From Arthrobacter sp. 31Y (GTDB lineage Bacteria > Actinomycetota > Actinomycetes > Actinomycetales > Micrococcaceae): 64,000 nucleotides of DNA. Shown piece after piece: positions 9,137-18,168 of the stretch. Within the stretch, counting starts at the first letter, position 1. Every line of letters starts with the position of its first letter. The notes beneath the pieces were generated by a model. It was not told where the DNA came from and ran no database searches. It worked only from the letters and a program-made list of their open reading frames with translations. The stretch lies in NCBI RefSeq assembly GCF_000526335.1, contig NZ_JAFW01000001.1, forward strand, positions 4,464,001-4,528,000. Direction: 5' to 3'. Both the position numbers and the translations under genes were made by a program.

Positions 9137-10420
9137 TCAGGCCTGGGAACTGCCCGTGTTCGAGCCCGATCCCTTGCCGCTGATCACAGCAGTGAGGAGC
9201 GCCATTGCCCCCGCCATGGCGAGTCCCTTGAGCACCGGTTTGCCCTTCTCCCACGTGACTGCGCCGCCCTCGGCAAAAGCGTTCTTCCATTGCTCGAGCT
9301 CCAGGAGTGCCTCGCGCCACTGCGCTGCGGTGATCGCGTCCCAGTCGATCTCGAGCCCGAGGGCGTCGTAGAGCTTCTTGACCGGCCCTCGCGAGTCGTC
9401 GATCATGCCCAGCACCCGGGGCGATTTCTTCCGGTGGAGCAGCCTGTTCGCATTCGCGCGGTCGGCGCTTGCCTCCATCTGGCTCATCAGCTCCGCGACG
9501 CCGGCCGATAGCTCCGTGATGGCCTCTAGCCGGTCCTCCTGGATTGCCCGCCGCTTCGCGTCGAGCCTGCCCGGGGAGATCGCAGCCGTGCGCTCCAGCT
9601 CGAGAGCGGAGAAGTCGTCCAGCGCAGTGAAGCACCGGGCGATTGCCCCGACCCATAGCTCGACCTGATCCCTGAGCTCCGGCAGGTGCGAGTCGAGCTC
9701 GCCGACGCGCTTGTGCTGCTCCATGTCGGCGGCGGCGCCCCGCAGCTTCTCGACGGCGGTGGACTGTATCTCACGGATCCTCTGTGGAGCGCCGGAGAGC
9801 TTGTCCCATTCCTGAAAGTCGATCTCGCCTTGGACCCGCAGGAAAGTCTGGGCGGAACGGAGGTGCCGCTCGACGCCGTTCAACGGGCCGATGATGGCGT
9901 CGCGCTGACCGCGGAGCACCCTGTCGATCTTTCCGTCGAGCGACACCAGGAGCTCGCGAAGCTGTTCGGCCTCGGCCTGGCTCGCCGCATGGGCTAGCCC
10001 GCCGGCGACGCCGGAGAGCATCCCCGGGTTCGTGAGCTTCGCGCCGGCCGACGTGCTGATCGTCAACCACTGCTTGATGTCTCCGGGGCGGCCCGCCATC
10101 GCGTAGGAGACGCCTGGGACATCGGTCTCCGTCAGGCCGAACTCCTTGATCGGCTCAGCCGACTCCTCGGTGAGCTTGACCCACAGCCCCGAGTCCGCGA
10201 CGGCGTCCGCGACCGTGTGGGTGATCTTGGCGGCCGAGCTTAGCATCGGCACGAGCGAGGTGAGTTCCTTCGCGCGCTCAAGCAGGCCGGCCGAATGCAT
10301 GAAGCCTTCTACGGCACGTCGGCTACTGCCGGCGACGAGAAGGTTGTCTCCGTCTGTGATCAGCTCGACCTCGTCGGCCGGCTCGCGCAGGTCCTCAGGC
10401 TCGTCAGACTCTTCGTTCAT
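9137..10420 (-). CDS. Hypothetical helical protein with C-terminal hydrophobic segment
   Basis: 427 residues, family not recognised. It starts with an acidic tail (MNEESDEPEDLREPADEVEL). Long helical stretches rich in Leu, Arg and Glu follow, including likely coiled coils (EAEQLRELLVSLDGKIDRVL; DAKRRAIQEDRLEAITEL). It ends with one hydrophobic segment (LAMAGAMALLTAVISG, about 400-415) and a Gly/Ser tail. This looks like an effector or scaffold that could contact the membrane through its C-terminus. No Shine-Dalgarno is obvious before the ATG. It lies directly upstream of the TIGR04141 gene in the same orientation, so a two-gene unit is plausible. Function unknown. Confidence 0.65.
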   Translation of the reverse strand: MNEESDEPEDLREPADEVELITDGDNLLVAGSSRRAVEGFMHSAGLLERAKELTSLVPMLSSAAKITHTVADAVADSGLWVKLTEESAEPIKEFGLTETDVPGVSYAMAGRPGDIKQWLTISTSAGAKLTNPGMLSGVAGGLAHAASQAEAEQLRELLVSLDGKIDRVLRGQRDAIIGPLNGVERHLRSAQTFLRVQGEIDFQEWDKLSGAPQRIREIQSTAVEKLRGAAADMEQHKRVGELDSHLPELRDQVELWVGAIARCFTALDDFSALELERTAAISPGRLDAKRRAIQEDRLEAITELSAGVAELMSQMEASADRANANRLLHRKKSPRVLGMIDDSRGPVKKLYDALGLEIDWDAITAAQWREALLELEQWKNAFAEGGAVTWEKGKPVLKGLAMAGAMALLTAVISGKGSGSNTGSSQA

Positions 10421-10539
10421 GACTGAAGAATATCGACATCGCCATTTGGTGGCATATTGGGCATTGTTCCACGCAATAGAGTAGTTCCGATAATGCCACC
10501 GTCGGCCCAGATTGACCGAGACCCTGGCGCTCACACGTG

Positions 10540-10875
10540 CCGTCGTGTAGGGCAAGCTGCCCGCGGACGACGAGATTGAGCGCTTCGAGCCCGGTTTCGC
10601 CCTGCAGCTCCGTAAGGCCGCTGCCGAGCACTGGCGGCGGGAGGGGCGACACCGGAACCGGGCCGTCATCTCTCCACAGGGAGCACGACGTCGGCCCTCG
10701 TGACCGAGTCCGTCGTCGTGACCACCCACTGGGCCGCCAGCTCGGCGTGCACGCGCTCGGCCAGCGCGAAGCCCTTCTCTAGGAAGTCATGCGTGGGTGG
10801 GCTGCTCGCCCGGTCGTCATGGTCGAAGATCGTGTCCTCGTCGGAGACTAGCTCGGGCCGCGGAGCAGGCTGCAT
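10540..10875 (-). pseudogene. Frameshifted hypothetical remnant
   Basis: A leftward frame of 69 residues (EDTIFDHDDRASSPPTHDFL ... TRADVVLPVER) stops at 10666. The adjoining frame continues with protein-like sequence (DDGPVPVSPLPPPVLGSGLT, ELQGETGLEALNLVVRGQLA) to about 10540. One inserted base after PVE would join them. No family recognised. TAGGAGG lies immediately before the first ATG, too close for normal initiation, so the original start may differ. It lies between the PIN gene and the 9137-10420 gene. Confidence 0.35.
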
Positions 10876-10969
10876 CCTCCTAGCGGCTGAGAAATCGTCC
10901 CTGACTAGGGCGAATCTGCTCTGTCGGGAGGTGGCCTGCGGCTACTGCGAAAAGCTATGATCGCTACCC

Positions 10970-12076
10970 ATGACTGTCGTGATCCTCGATACCAACGCCC
11001 TTCCGCACGGGCACTACAACGAACGCGTCCTCAACGACTTGATCGAGGTCGCGAGCCGTGGTGCCAAGATCGTGATCCCTGAGGTCGTCGTGTGGGAGTG
11101 GGCGGAGCACGCGCGCCTTGCACAGGAGTCGCTCGCGGAGGTCATGAAACACCACCGGGTCGACGAGACGCTGGTTGCGCGGCCCCCGCTCCCGGAGATC
11201 CCGGACATCGAAGAGCTGGTCACAAGGATCGAATCAGTGCTGCGTGGCAGAGCCACGATTTGGTCGCCCCCCGCGGGCGTGTGGCGCGATGCCCTGATGC
11301 AGCAGGTCCTCCAAATCGGCGCTGGGGAGCGCAAAGCGGGTACCAAGACCGGGGCCGCCGATGCGGTCGTTCTTGCGTGCGTCGAAGACCAGGTCTACAC
11401 GGCCGAGGGTGCGGCGGTGCTGCTCACGAAGGACGATCGGCTGCGCGCCGCGTGCAAGGCGCGGTGCGAGGACGCGCTGGTCGCGAACGGTGTGGGCCAG
11501 CTGCTGCCTCAGCTCAACGCGTTCGAGCCGGCCGAGGAGGACCTCGTCGTGCGCGCGATGGAAGACCTTCCCCTGTTCTTGAACGAGGAGATCGCCGACC
11601 GGGGCCAGGCTATGGCATTCGACGATCTGGGTGTCGAATTCCAGTCGGGCACCGCGCGGCTCGCGGGGGATACCTCTCCGCGCATGTCGGCGATCCTGCT
11701 CTCCCATGTAGACATAGCGGAGATCCACGCCTTCAGCATCGCCCGCGACGACACGAACCGCTACGGGCTTGCGGAACTGCGCATCTTCGGGGACATCTCG
11801 ATGGTGATCGTCGAGCAGCTCCAGATCGCGCCGGTCCAGTACGCGCCGGCGCCCGAGGTCGTACCTCTGTCGATGGCGCACATCGATGTCACGGTCGCGA
11901 TCAGATGGAACCACAACTGGCAGCTCGAAGGGATTGAGCCGACCGGGGTCGCCGTCGTCTCGATTCCTGATGAGGACGAGCTCGACGACGAGGACGTGCC
12001 TGAGTTCCGTGCGACCGCCTTGGGGTTTCCGGGGCGGACCGGCAGAAGCGCTAAGCTGTCATCGAGCGGCGGCTGA
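10970..12076 (+). CDS. PIN-domain ribonuclease-like protein
   Basis: 368 residues. The N-terminal 190 form a PIN nuclease domain with the expected acidic residues: VVILDTNALP (Asp), VVVWEWAEHA (Glu), GAADAVVLACV (Asp) and LLTKDDRLRA (Asp). The C-terminal half is a separate domain with an acidic end (DEDELDDEDVPEF) that I cannot assign. PIN proteins of this long form, with no partner antitoxin beside them, are often found in defence islands and act as single-strand RNases. No VapB-like gene is adjacent. There is no strong ribosome site before the ATG. Confidence 0.75.
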   Translation: MTVVILDTNALPHGHYNERVLNDLIEVASRGAKIVIPEVVVWEWAEHARLAQESLAEVMKHHRVDETLVARPPLPEIPDIEELVTRIESVLRGRATIWSPPAGVWRDALMQQVLQIGAGERKAGTKTGAADAVVLACVEDQVYTAEGAAVLLTKDDRLRAACKARCEDALVANGVGQLLPQLNAFEPAEEDLVVRAMEDLPLFLNEEIADRGQAMAFDDLGVEFQSGTARLAGDTSPRMSAILLSHVDIAEIHAFSIARDDTNRYGLAELRIFGDISMVIVEQLQIAPVQYAPAPEVVPLSMAHIDVTVAIRWNHNWQLEGIEPTGVAVVSIPDEDELDDEDVPEFRATALGFPGRTGRSAKLSSSGG

Positions 12077-12382
12077 CCGGCTCCCCGTGCCCGGTGTGCT
12101 TCCTGTTGCTGACTGACATGGGCAAACAGGCGCCCTGCAAGTGAGCCTCAATACTTGAAGAGTCAGGTAAGCGGCCTATGCGCAGCAGCCAGCAACGCTC
12201 CTACAGCCAGGCCCACTCGACCCGAACCCGGTTGATGCCCTTCTGGCCGTGCCAGCCCTTGCCGACGGGGGTGCACCAGCGGCTCCACGATCAGGCTGAC
12301 GAGCCTGCGCCGCGTCGCCGGGTCCAAATTTCTGCCCGCGACCGCAGTTGGGCCCTTATAGGTGCCCTTTGCCCCCTATCGG
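12077..12382. other. Short non-coding stretch
   Basis: Separates the converging PIN and DUF4192 genes. No gene, repeat or convincing terminator seen. Confidence 0.4.
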
Positions 12383-13416
12383 TCATGGCATGTTGATGTT
12401 GTTTCGGTAGGCGGTGTTTTTGTTGGTGTTCCAGCCTGCGATGATGCCGGTGCCGAGCATGTGGTCGGTGAGGCGTGCGAAGCGGTAGCCGGGGTCGGTG
12501 TCGAGGGCTAGTTGGAGGTATTGGTGGGCTTTGGAGCCTCTGCCTTCCCACCAGTTGATGTAGCCGATGGTGGTGAGGATGGGGGCTGCGTGTTCGGGGC
12601 TGGTACGCGTGTATGTGTGGAGGAGCAGGTCACGGGCCGATTCGATCCTGGACCAGTTCGGTGCTGTGGAGGTTTGGGCGAAGAGGATCCGCTCGGGTGC
12701 TTCGTCGATGCCAGGGATGTCGGCCATGAGCTGGTCGCGGATATGCGGGAATTGGAAGTACGCGATGAGCTTCAGGACCTCCTGATCGGTGGGGTAATCC
12801 TTAGTGGTGAGCATTCCGGTCCAGAGCCGATGCGCCTCTCCCATCGCTGCCGCCGGCGGGCGGGTCGTGATGGCTTCCATGTAGCGTCCGACGGCGGTCG
12901 CGTCCTCCACTTTGTAGGGCGCCGCCGGGAGAGTCACTTGGTTGGTGGGTGCGATGGTGCTGCCGCGGTAGATGAATTCGGCGTTGACCCTTGAGTATTC
13001 GGTGGAGCTGATCGGGATGGCGATGTTCTCACCGGGGCGGGTGTCGTAGGGGGGGAGTGGGTGGTGTCGTTGACGTAGATGCCGTCACGCATGGTGATGC
13101 CTTCTCTTGCGAGAGCGCCGGTGAGGGCTGCGATGGTGGCCCGGTGCGGCCGTGCTTCGCCTGGCGCTGGTTGTTCGGTGGTGTAGAGGGCGAAGATGAT
13201 GCCGTTGGCTTGTTCGTCTGTGGTGAGGTAAGCGGCGACGGTTTGGGCGAAGTGGACCTCGTAGCCTGGTTGTTGGGGGAGGTCGATGCGGAGAGTGGCG
13301 CCGACATTGTCTTTGTCCAGGGTGATGCAGACGAGGCTTTCTGTTGACCAGAAGCCGATGGTGTGGCCGATGAAGCTGAGCAGGTCGGCGGGGTCTTTGA
13401 TGGTGAGCGCGCTCAT
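12383..13416 (-). pseudogene. DUF4192 family protein with homopolymer frameshift
   Basis: Second copy of the gene cut at the left edge. The N-terminal frame (MSALTIKDPADLLSF...) runs well until DGIYVNDTTHSP, then goes out of frame at a run of seven C (plus strand G7, 13049-13055). With eight C the protein reads on as YDTRPGENIAIPISSTEYSR and joins the second frame (VTLPAAPYKVEDATAVGRYM ... NINMP), giving about 344 residues. Downstream sequence is well conserved, so the break is very recent or a sequencing error. Function of DUF4192 is unknown. Confidence 0.8.
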
Positions 13417-13937
13417 ATTCCTGTCTCCTTGTGCGTTCTTGCTGTTGCTGAAGGGCCCGTCTTCCTGTCGCCCTCAGCTATCCATGGGCGCTTGACGTTC
13501 GGTTCACCATGACAGAACCCCGCCGGGGTCGGGCTCCGGCACTGGTCAACTGTTCGAGAGACGCGCACGCCGTGAATATGTCGAGCTGCGGTGCAGTCGT
13601 TGTGGGTTGCAGGGGTCGCCCGCAGGAAACGGGTCCACTGGGCTGCTACCGAACGCTCCTGCTCTACGCCTGAGTAGAGAGACTTAAAGTCTCGACATGG
13701 CAGTGGTAATTTTTTTCCACCGTTTGTCTGTGTCCTGACACTGGCGCAGTAGGAGTCTGACGTCTGTCCGCACCTCGGCGGCTACTGGGGCGGACACTCT
13801 TTTCGCACCAGGAGTCCGGACTTCAGTTCTTGACAAAAGAGCGATGACGGCTTCCTTCGTGCGTGTAAAGTTTCTTCTGGGGTCTCGCGCATGCAGAAGT
13901 GCACAATGGCCAGGGCAGAACTACGGAGGGGGAGCAA
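13417..13937. other. Intergenic region with a small inverted repeat
   Basis: No gene recognised over 520 bases. An inverted repeat GAGACT-TAA-AGTCTC lies at about 13678-13692. It could be an operator or part of a promoter for the rightward gene at 13938, but no regulator is paired with it. Confidence 0.35.
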
Positions 13938-14771
13938 ATGACGCTGCTCACCGCCTTTATACGGAGCGTCGGGAAACTCGAAGAACTTGTGATCGCCTCT
14001 GACAGTCGATTGAGTGGAAATGGTCAGCGGACGGACCACGCACAGAAGGTTTTCACACTACCAAGAACGGATGCCCTCTTTGCCTTCGCTGGTGATACTC
14101 AGTACGCTTACCCTCTGATGATGCAGATGATTTCTGCCATAGAAGCCTCGGAATTCAGTTCTGAACGGCGATTACCTCTGGGTTTCTTACTGGCCGACAC
14201 CCTGAGAGTATTTCAACAGTCCTACGATGCAATCCACGGGTTTCCAGCCGGTTATACCTCCCCCATGGATCCACCGGACAATTTTTTTCTAATAGGCGGT
14301 TACGACTGGGAGACCTCACGCTTTAAAGCTTGGATATTGAAGTATAGCCCTGCTGACGGCGCATTCCGGTATGACAAGTCGATCAGTAGTACCACGCATA
14401 AGTACGTTTTTGTAGGGGATGATCCCGATGCGGTAAGGGCTGCTCGTCAAATCACTCAGAAGGCTTTTGGTACCAAGAGCGCTACACGCGTGAAAGTTGA
14501 TATGGAGCCGTACCACGCACTTTCGGAGATCGCTGTTGATGAAAAATTTCCTACAGTGGGAGGAGTACCGCAACTGGGAAAGGTTTATCGCCATTTGAAC
14601 AGTCAGTTATTCCTAGTGAAATCTCCAACGGGGGGTGGGGACGTTCTGAACCACTTTGCAGGACGACCCGTTCGGGACGCGGAGCGGAGCTCCCTCCCTG
14701 TTTTTGACCCACAGTTGGGTTTTTACCTGAAGGAGCGGGGCGGGGAAGATATGGTGGCCGAGCCGGCCTGA
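13938..14771 (+). CDS. Ntn-hydrolase (proteasome-beta-like) protein
   Basis: 277 residues starting at an ATG with GGAGGGGGAGCAA before it. The N-terminus (MTLLTAFIRS), the VIASDSRLSG segment and the AQKVF(T) segment recall the T1, D17 and K33 regions of 20S proteasome beta/HslV-like Ntn hydrolases. The next part (ALFAFAGDTQYAYPLMMQM) is also typical of that fold. Thr2 would be exposed by Met removal, while Thr5 gives the more canonical spacing to Asp22, so the nucleophile is uncertain. It is longer than HslV and has a C-terminal extension. Bacterial relatives outside the proteasome are poorly characterised and several occur near defence genes. No ATPase partner is nearby. Confidence 0.55.
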   Translation: MTLLTAFIRSVGKLEELVIASDSRLSGNGQRTDHAQKVFTLPRTDALFAFAGDTQYAYPLMMQMISAIEASEFSSERRLPLGFLLADTLRVFQQSYDAIHGFPAGYTSPMDPPDNFFLIGGYDWETSRFKAWILKYSPADGAFRYDKSISSTTHKYVFVGDDPDAVRAARQITQKAFGTKSATRVKVDMEPYHALSEIAVDEKFPTVGGVPQLGKVYRHLNSQLFLVKSPTGGGDVLNHFAGRPVRDAERSSLPVFDPQLGFYLKERGGEDMVAEPA

Positions 14772-15388
14772 ACAGGTAGACTTCATACCCTCGATATTTG
14801 TTGGAGCAGCACCGGAAGTCCGGCCCTCGAATCAACCACCGGGGAGCCTCTACCGATACGACCTCGTTGCAGTACGGACAAGGCGCTCTTGAGGCAATAT
14901 ACAACCTGGAACTGCTTGCAATTCCGTCTCCGCTGGTTCCCAGACACTTTGAGTGCCGGGAATGCGGCTCGAGTTCCAACTTGATCAAGCAAACCCCTCT
15001 CGTCAGAGGGGCTTCGCTTTATGAGCGGGTACACGTTGTCTCTGCCGGTTGGTGCGCGGCCTGTGCTCTGGCCGCCGCCGTGGCCCATTCATATCTAGGG
15101 GTGTCGGGTTCAGTGCCCCAGCTGGTGGGTCCACCGCCGGCCCCTTCCCAGGTTATGCCGGCTTCACGTTCCAGTTCTGTCCAAGTTCCCGGTTGGTCGA
15201 CATGCGTTCATTTATCCTGTGCCGGGTGTCAACATGCCCACACGGTTGGGGGTTCGTCTCGTCGCGAGGACGGACGGCGAAGACTTGATGCGGGCTTGAG
15301 ACGCCGTGGGCGCCGACTCATGTAGCCTCATGTAGTTCTGCGTGACGCATGAGCGGACTACAGCTTAAGGAACGTTAAGGGGGCGCTG
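14772..15388. other. Intergenic region with terminator and possible tRNA-end remnant
   Basis: No gene recognised. A CTCGAGTTCCAAC stretch (about 14968-14980) followed by a CCCCTCT/AGAGGGG hairpin and CTTCGCTTT resembles, in layout, the tRNA-3'-end plus terminator found in the long repeats at 21.9 and 63.7 kb, but is much more degraded. Confidence 0.35.
14994..15020 (+). terminator. Rho-independent terminator-like hairpin
   Basis: CCCCTCT (14994-15000), loop CGTC, AGAGGGG (15005-15011), then CTTCGCTTT. It would end transcription from the 13938-14771 gene. Confidence 0.6.
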
Positions 15389-16045
15389 ATGATTTTGAAA
15401 GATTTGTGGAACGAAGCCAAACAAAAGGGCTGGGCAGTGGGCACTGGTGAGCTACGCGAGTTGGACTTGCAAAGCTCCGCTTGTGGTTGGGAGGCCGTCG
15501 CGACGCGAAATGGTGAAGGACCGACTACAGTGCTTCGTCCTGTTACTAGGACAGCGGCAAACCCGAGATCCATTAGTGCGATACACGGACTGAATGAGCA
15601 GCCTTTGCATGTGGACGGTTCCCACATGCCTACTCCGCCAGATGCGATTGTCCTTTTCTGTAAAACCCCCAACCAGACGCCTACGAAATTGTGGCAGTTT
15701 GTAGGACGGCGAGCCCTTCCCTCAGTGCGACCGCCCGTTGGGGACTTTGAGCACGGCATATTCGTCGTCGGAAGCGGGCCATGGGCATTTCTAGCGCCTG
15801 CTTTGGAGGGTAAAAGACTCCGGTACGACCCAACCATTATGGAGCCCGCCGATGCCAGAGCTCGAGGGGTCGCGGAATATTTCAAGTCCATTCAGGTCAA
15901 CGCCCTTTCGTTCAATTGGGAGGAGCCCAATACCTTTCTCGTTATAGATAACCGATCCGTCTTGCACGGGCGCGCCACCGTCACTGAGGGCGACAACGAC
16001 CGCGTGCTTGTACGAAAAACGTTCCGAATCGAGGGGGCACAGTGA
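15389..16045 (+). CDS. TauD/TfdA-like Fe(II)/2-oxoglutarate oxygenase
   Basis: 218 residues. The iron-binding H-x-D...H triad is visible: LHVDGSH (His74, Asp76) and RSVLHGRA (His193), with downstream arginines (RVLVRKTFRI) suited to bind 2-oxoglutarate. This matches the TauD/TfdA-type fold, although shorter than TauD. AAGGGGGCGCTG precedes the ATG. The stop overlaps the start of the following HEPN gene (GTGA), so the two are translationally coupled. Such oxygenases usually hydroxylate small molecules. Its coupling to an RNase-like protein in a defence zone suggests it acts on a nucleotide, RNA or protein residue, or makes a signal; that is inference. Confidence 0.7.
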   Translation: MILKDLWNEAKQKGWAVGTGELRELDLQSSACGWEAVATRNGEGPTTVLRPVTRTAANPRSISAIHGLNEQPLHVDGSHMPTPPDAIVLFCKTPNQTPTKLWQFVGRRALPSVRPPVGDFEHGIFVVGSGPWAFLAPALEGKRLRYDPTIMEPADARARGVAEYFKSIQVNALSFNWEEPNTFLVIDNRSVLHGRATVTEGDNDRVLVRKTFRIEGAQ

Positions 16046-16959
16046 GCATGTCGTATGACCACGAGGCTCTTTGGCTTAAGGCAAAGCTTTTCCTCAACCG
16101 CGCCATGGATGACGATAAAAACCGGTCTTTTGACGAGCAGGCTTTATGGGCGTCGCTTGCCCTGGAACTGCTTGGCAAATCTGCCCTCTCGAAGATCTCT
16201 CCCATTCTGATTGCTGATCCAACCGAAGACGGCAAGAATATCCTTGCCGCGGCAGGCTTCGGGGATGGTGATCCAAAGTTCGTATCGGTCAGCGCAACCA
16301 CAATTTTCATTCGATGCAAACGCGCATTCCCACCCTTTGATGCCGACAAGGCAAAGCGCATCTCCGCTGGTCGAAACGAGTACCTGCATGGTGGAGGAAT
16401 TGGTTTCGGGCGGAATCCTGCCACTAATTGGTGGCAGGAGTTCTGGAGTTTGGCGACGATTCTTATCGACGCGCAGGACAAGACAATCGAGGACTTGGTT
16501 GGGGCAAGTCGGGAAGACGTCGCATTGACATACCTTGCGGGTAACAAGAAGTACATGGAAGAACGGTTGGAATCGCTTCTCGGCCGAGCCCGGCAAAGGT
16601 ATGCACAAAAAGTGCAAGGCAAGCTGTCGGAACGCGAGCGAAAGCAGTGGAAGACCTACCTGTCAGCGGGATTGGAGCACGACGCCAATGAGTTCTGTCC
16701 TGCATGCGGCAATGTTGGGTTGCTAGAGGGTGAAGAGATGCATAACGTCCGTCTTGACGGTTACTACGACCCAGAGTCTGGTGATATATCGCGCTGGGGC
16801 GAAGCGGAAGTGTACTCATCATATTTCACATGCGAAGGCTGCCAACTGGTTCTTGAACAATACGAATTAATCGAACTCGCGGGATTGCCAGAAAGTTTTA
16901 CAATACAGATGGATGAATCAATGGTGCTGGCAGAAGAGGGCGAATATGGGAATGACTAG
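16042..16959 (+). CDS. HEPN-like protein with C-terminal zinc ribbon
   Basis: 305 residues. The N-terminal half is helical and carries R-N-E-Y-L-H at 111-116 (R-x4-H), the HEPN RNase signature, followed by HGGG. The C-terminal part has two cysteine pairs, CPAC (219/222) and CEGC (264/267), forming a probable zinc ribbon that could bind nucleic acid. The GTG start overlaps the stop of the oxygenase gene by 4 bases; an ATG two codons later is an alternative. HEPN proteins are the commonest RNase module in defence and toxin systems. The pairing with a 2-oxoglutarate oxygenase is not one I recognise as described. Confidence 0.65.
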   Translation: MSMSYDHEALWLKAKLFLNRAMDDDKNRSFDEQALWASLALELLGKSALSKISPILIADPTEDGKNILAAAGFGDGDPKFVSVSATTIFIRCKRAFPPFDADKAKRISAGRNEYLHGGGIGFGRNPATNWWQEFWSLATILIDAQDKTIEDLVGASREDVALTYLAGNKKYMEERLESLLGRARQRYAQKVQGKLSERERKQWKTYLSAGLEHDANEFCPACGNVGLLEGEEMHNVRLDGYYDPESGDISRWGEAEVYSSYFTCEGCQLVLEQYELIELAGLPESFTIQMDESMVLAEEGEYGND

Positions 16960-17199
16960 CTCCTAGGTTGCTAAGGCGATAACCGCCCGGAGACACGGAA
17001 GGGCCAAGGCCTAGTTGTTGCATCCATGCGCTGTCCTGCAGGCTTTGGTGGATTTCAATCAAAACCAAGTATCTGAACTACGCCGATCTCCCCGACCAAG
17101 TAGTTTTTACCGCAGCGCGTCGATCCTTCTGCTCCGTTATCTACCCTTATTCGCCTCGGCGGAAGATGCGTGCAAGAAGAGAATAACGGTTCGTCTCCC

Positions 17200-17455
17200 A
17201 CGGTCACAGCGGGACGCCTTCTGGGCGGCGCGCTGAATGGCCCGGTAGGCGATGGGACGGGCGACGCCGAAGAGTTCCGCGAATTCGGTCGAGGTCGGAG
17301 CCACATCCCGATGCCGGCTAACGACATAGTTTCCTGGGCCCAGGAGAGGTTCGGTTGCTTTCCCCGAAGCCTGTCTTTGGCCTTGGCCACGACCGCTCCT
17401 TCCCTTGTTCTGGCACGGATAAGGTGGCTTCGAACTCAGCAACAATGCCTAGAGC
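17200..17455 (-). pseudogene. Serine recombinase/resolvase C-terminal remnant
   Basis: Across shifting frames on the minus strand one reads VAEFEATL, then VVAKAKDRLRGKQPNLS, then TSTEFAELFGVARPIAYRAI. These are the end of the catalytic domain, the linker and the helix-turn-helix of a Tn3-resolvase/invertase-type serine recombinase. The N-terminal catalytic part is absent and at least two frame changes are present, so it is a dead fragment. Confidence 0.65.
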
Positions 17456-17544
17456 ATTGAACAGTCAGCTTTCCCACCGGATCGTAGATGCTGCCGCCGA
17501 GGTTTGGGGCCACCCCTTTGCGAGTGGGTTCGTCCAGGATGTTC

Positions 17545-18168
17545 CTTGCGGCGGGCAATGGAGCCTCCGGAGTCGAAGCCCATGCCAGGGCCGCAGGGTT
17601 CTCGGCCCCTAAATCGTTGGAGGATTTCAGCTTCGACCACCAGTCAGGCCTCGAGCGCGACACCGTCGCCCACCTTGCCAACTGGGGAGTTCCTGACCGA
17701 CGCGTCCAACATCGTCCTGCTCGGCCCGCCCGGAACCGGGAAACCCATCTTGCGACCGGGCTCGGACTGCGCGGCAAAGCTCGGCCAGGGGTTTTGTTTG
17801 CCACCGCCATTGACTGGGTTGTGCGGCTTCAGGCCGCGCGCACCAGAACGGGCGTTTACCGCAGGAGCTCGTCCAGCTGCGTCGCTCTGGACTGATCATC
17901 ATGGACGAGGTCGGCTGCATACCGTTGGAGAAAGACGCAGCGAGCCTCTTCCTCCAACTCGTCGCCTCCACTAAGAACACGCAACCCTGATCCTGACCTT
18001 CAATCTGCCCTTAGCCCGATGGGGCGACCTGTCCGAAGACCGAGTCGTGGCCTCAGCCATGATCGTTCACCACGCCGAGACATGACTTTCAAGGGCTCCA
18101 GCTACCGCCTCAAACAACATCCAATCGGACTCGCTGCCCTCGACGAGACCACGAAATGGGTAGAATAA
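17545..18168 (+). pseudogene. IstB-like ATPase of an IS21-type element, multiply frameshifted
   Basis: Pieces of IstB appear in order across frames: EAHARAAGFSAPKSLEDFSF, then FLTDASNIVLLGPPGTGK (Walker A, 17688-17741), then ELVQLRRSGLIIMDEVGCIP (Walker B), then LILTFNLPLARWG, then TMTFKGSSYRLK near the end. A stop follows at 18166-18168. Several indels disrupt it. The istA transposase gene and terminal inverted repeats are not visible. It marks past IS21 insertion beside the toxin-antitoxin locus. Confidence 0.7.
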
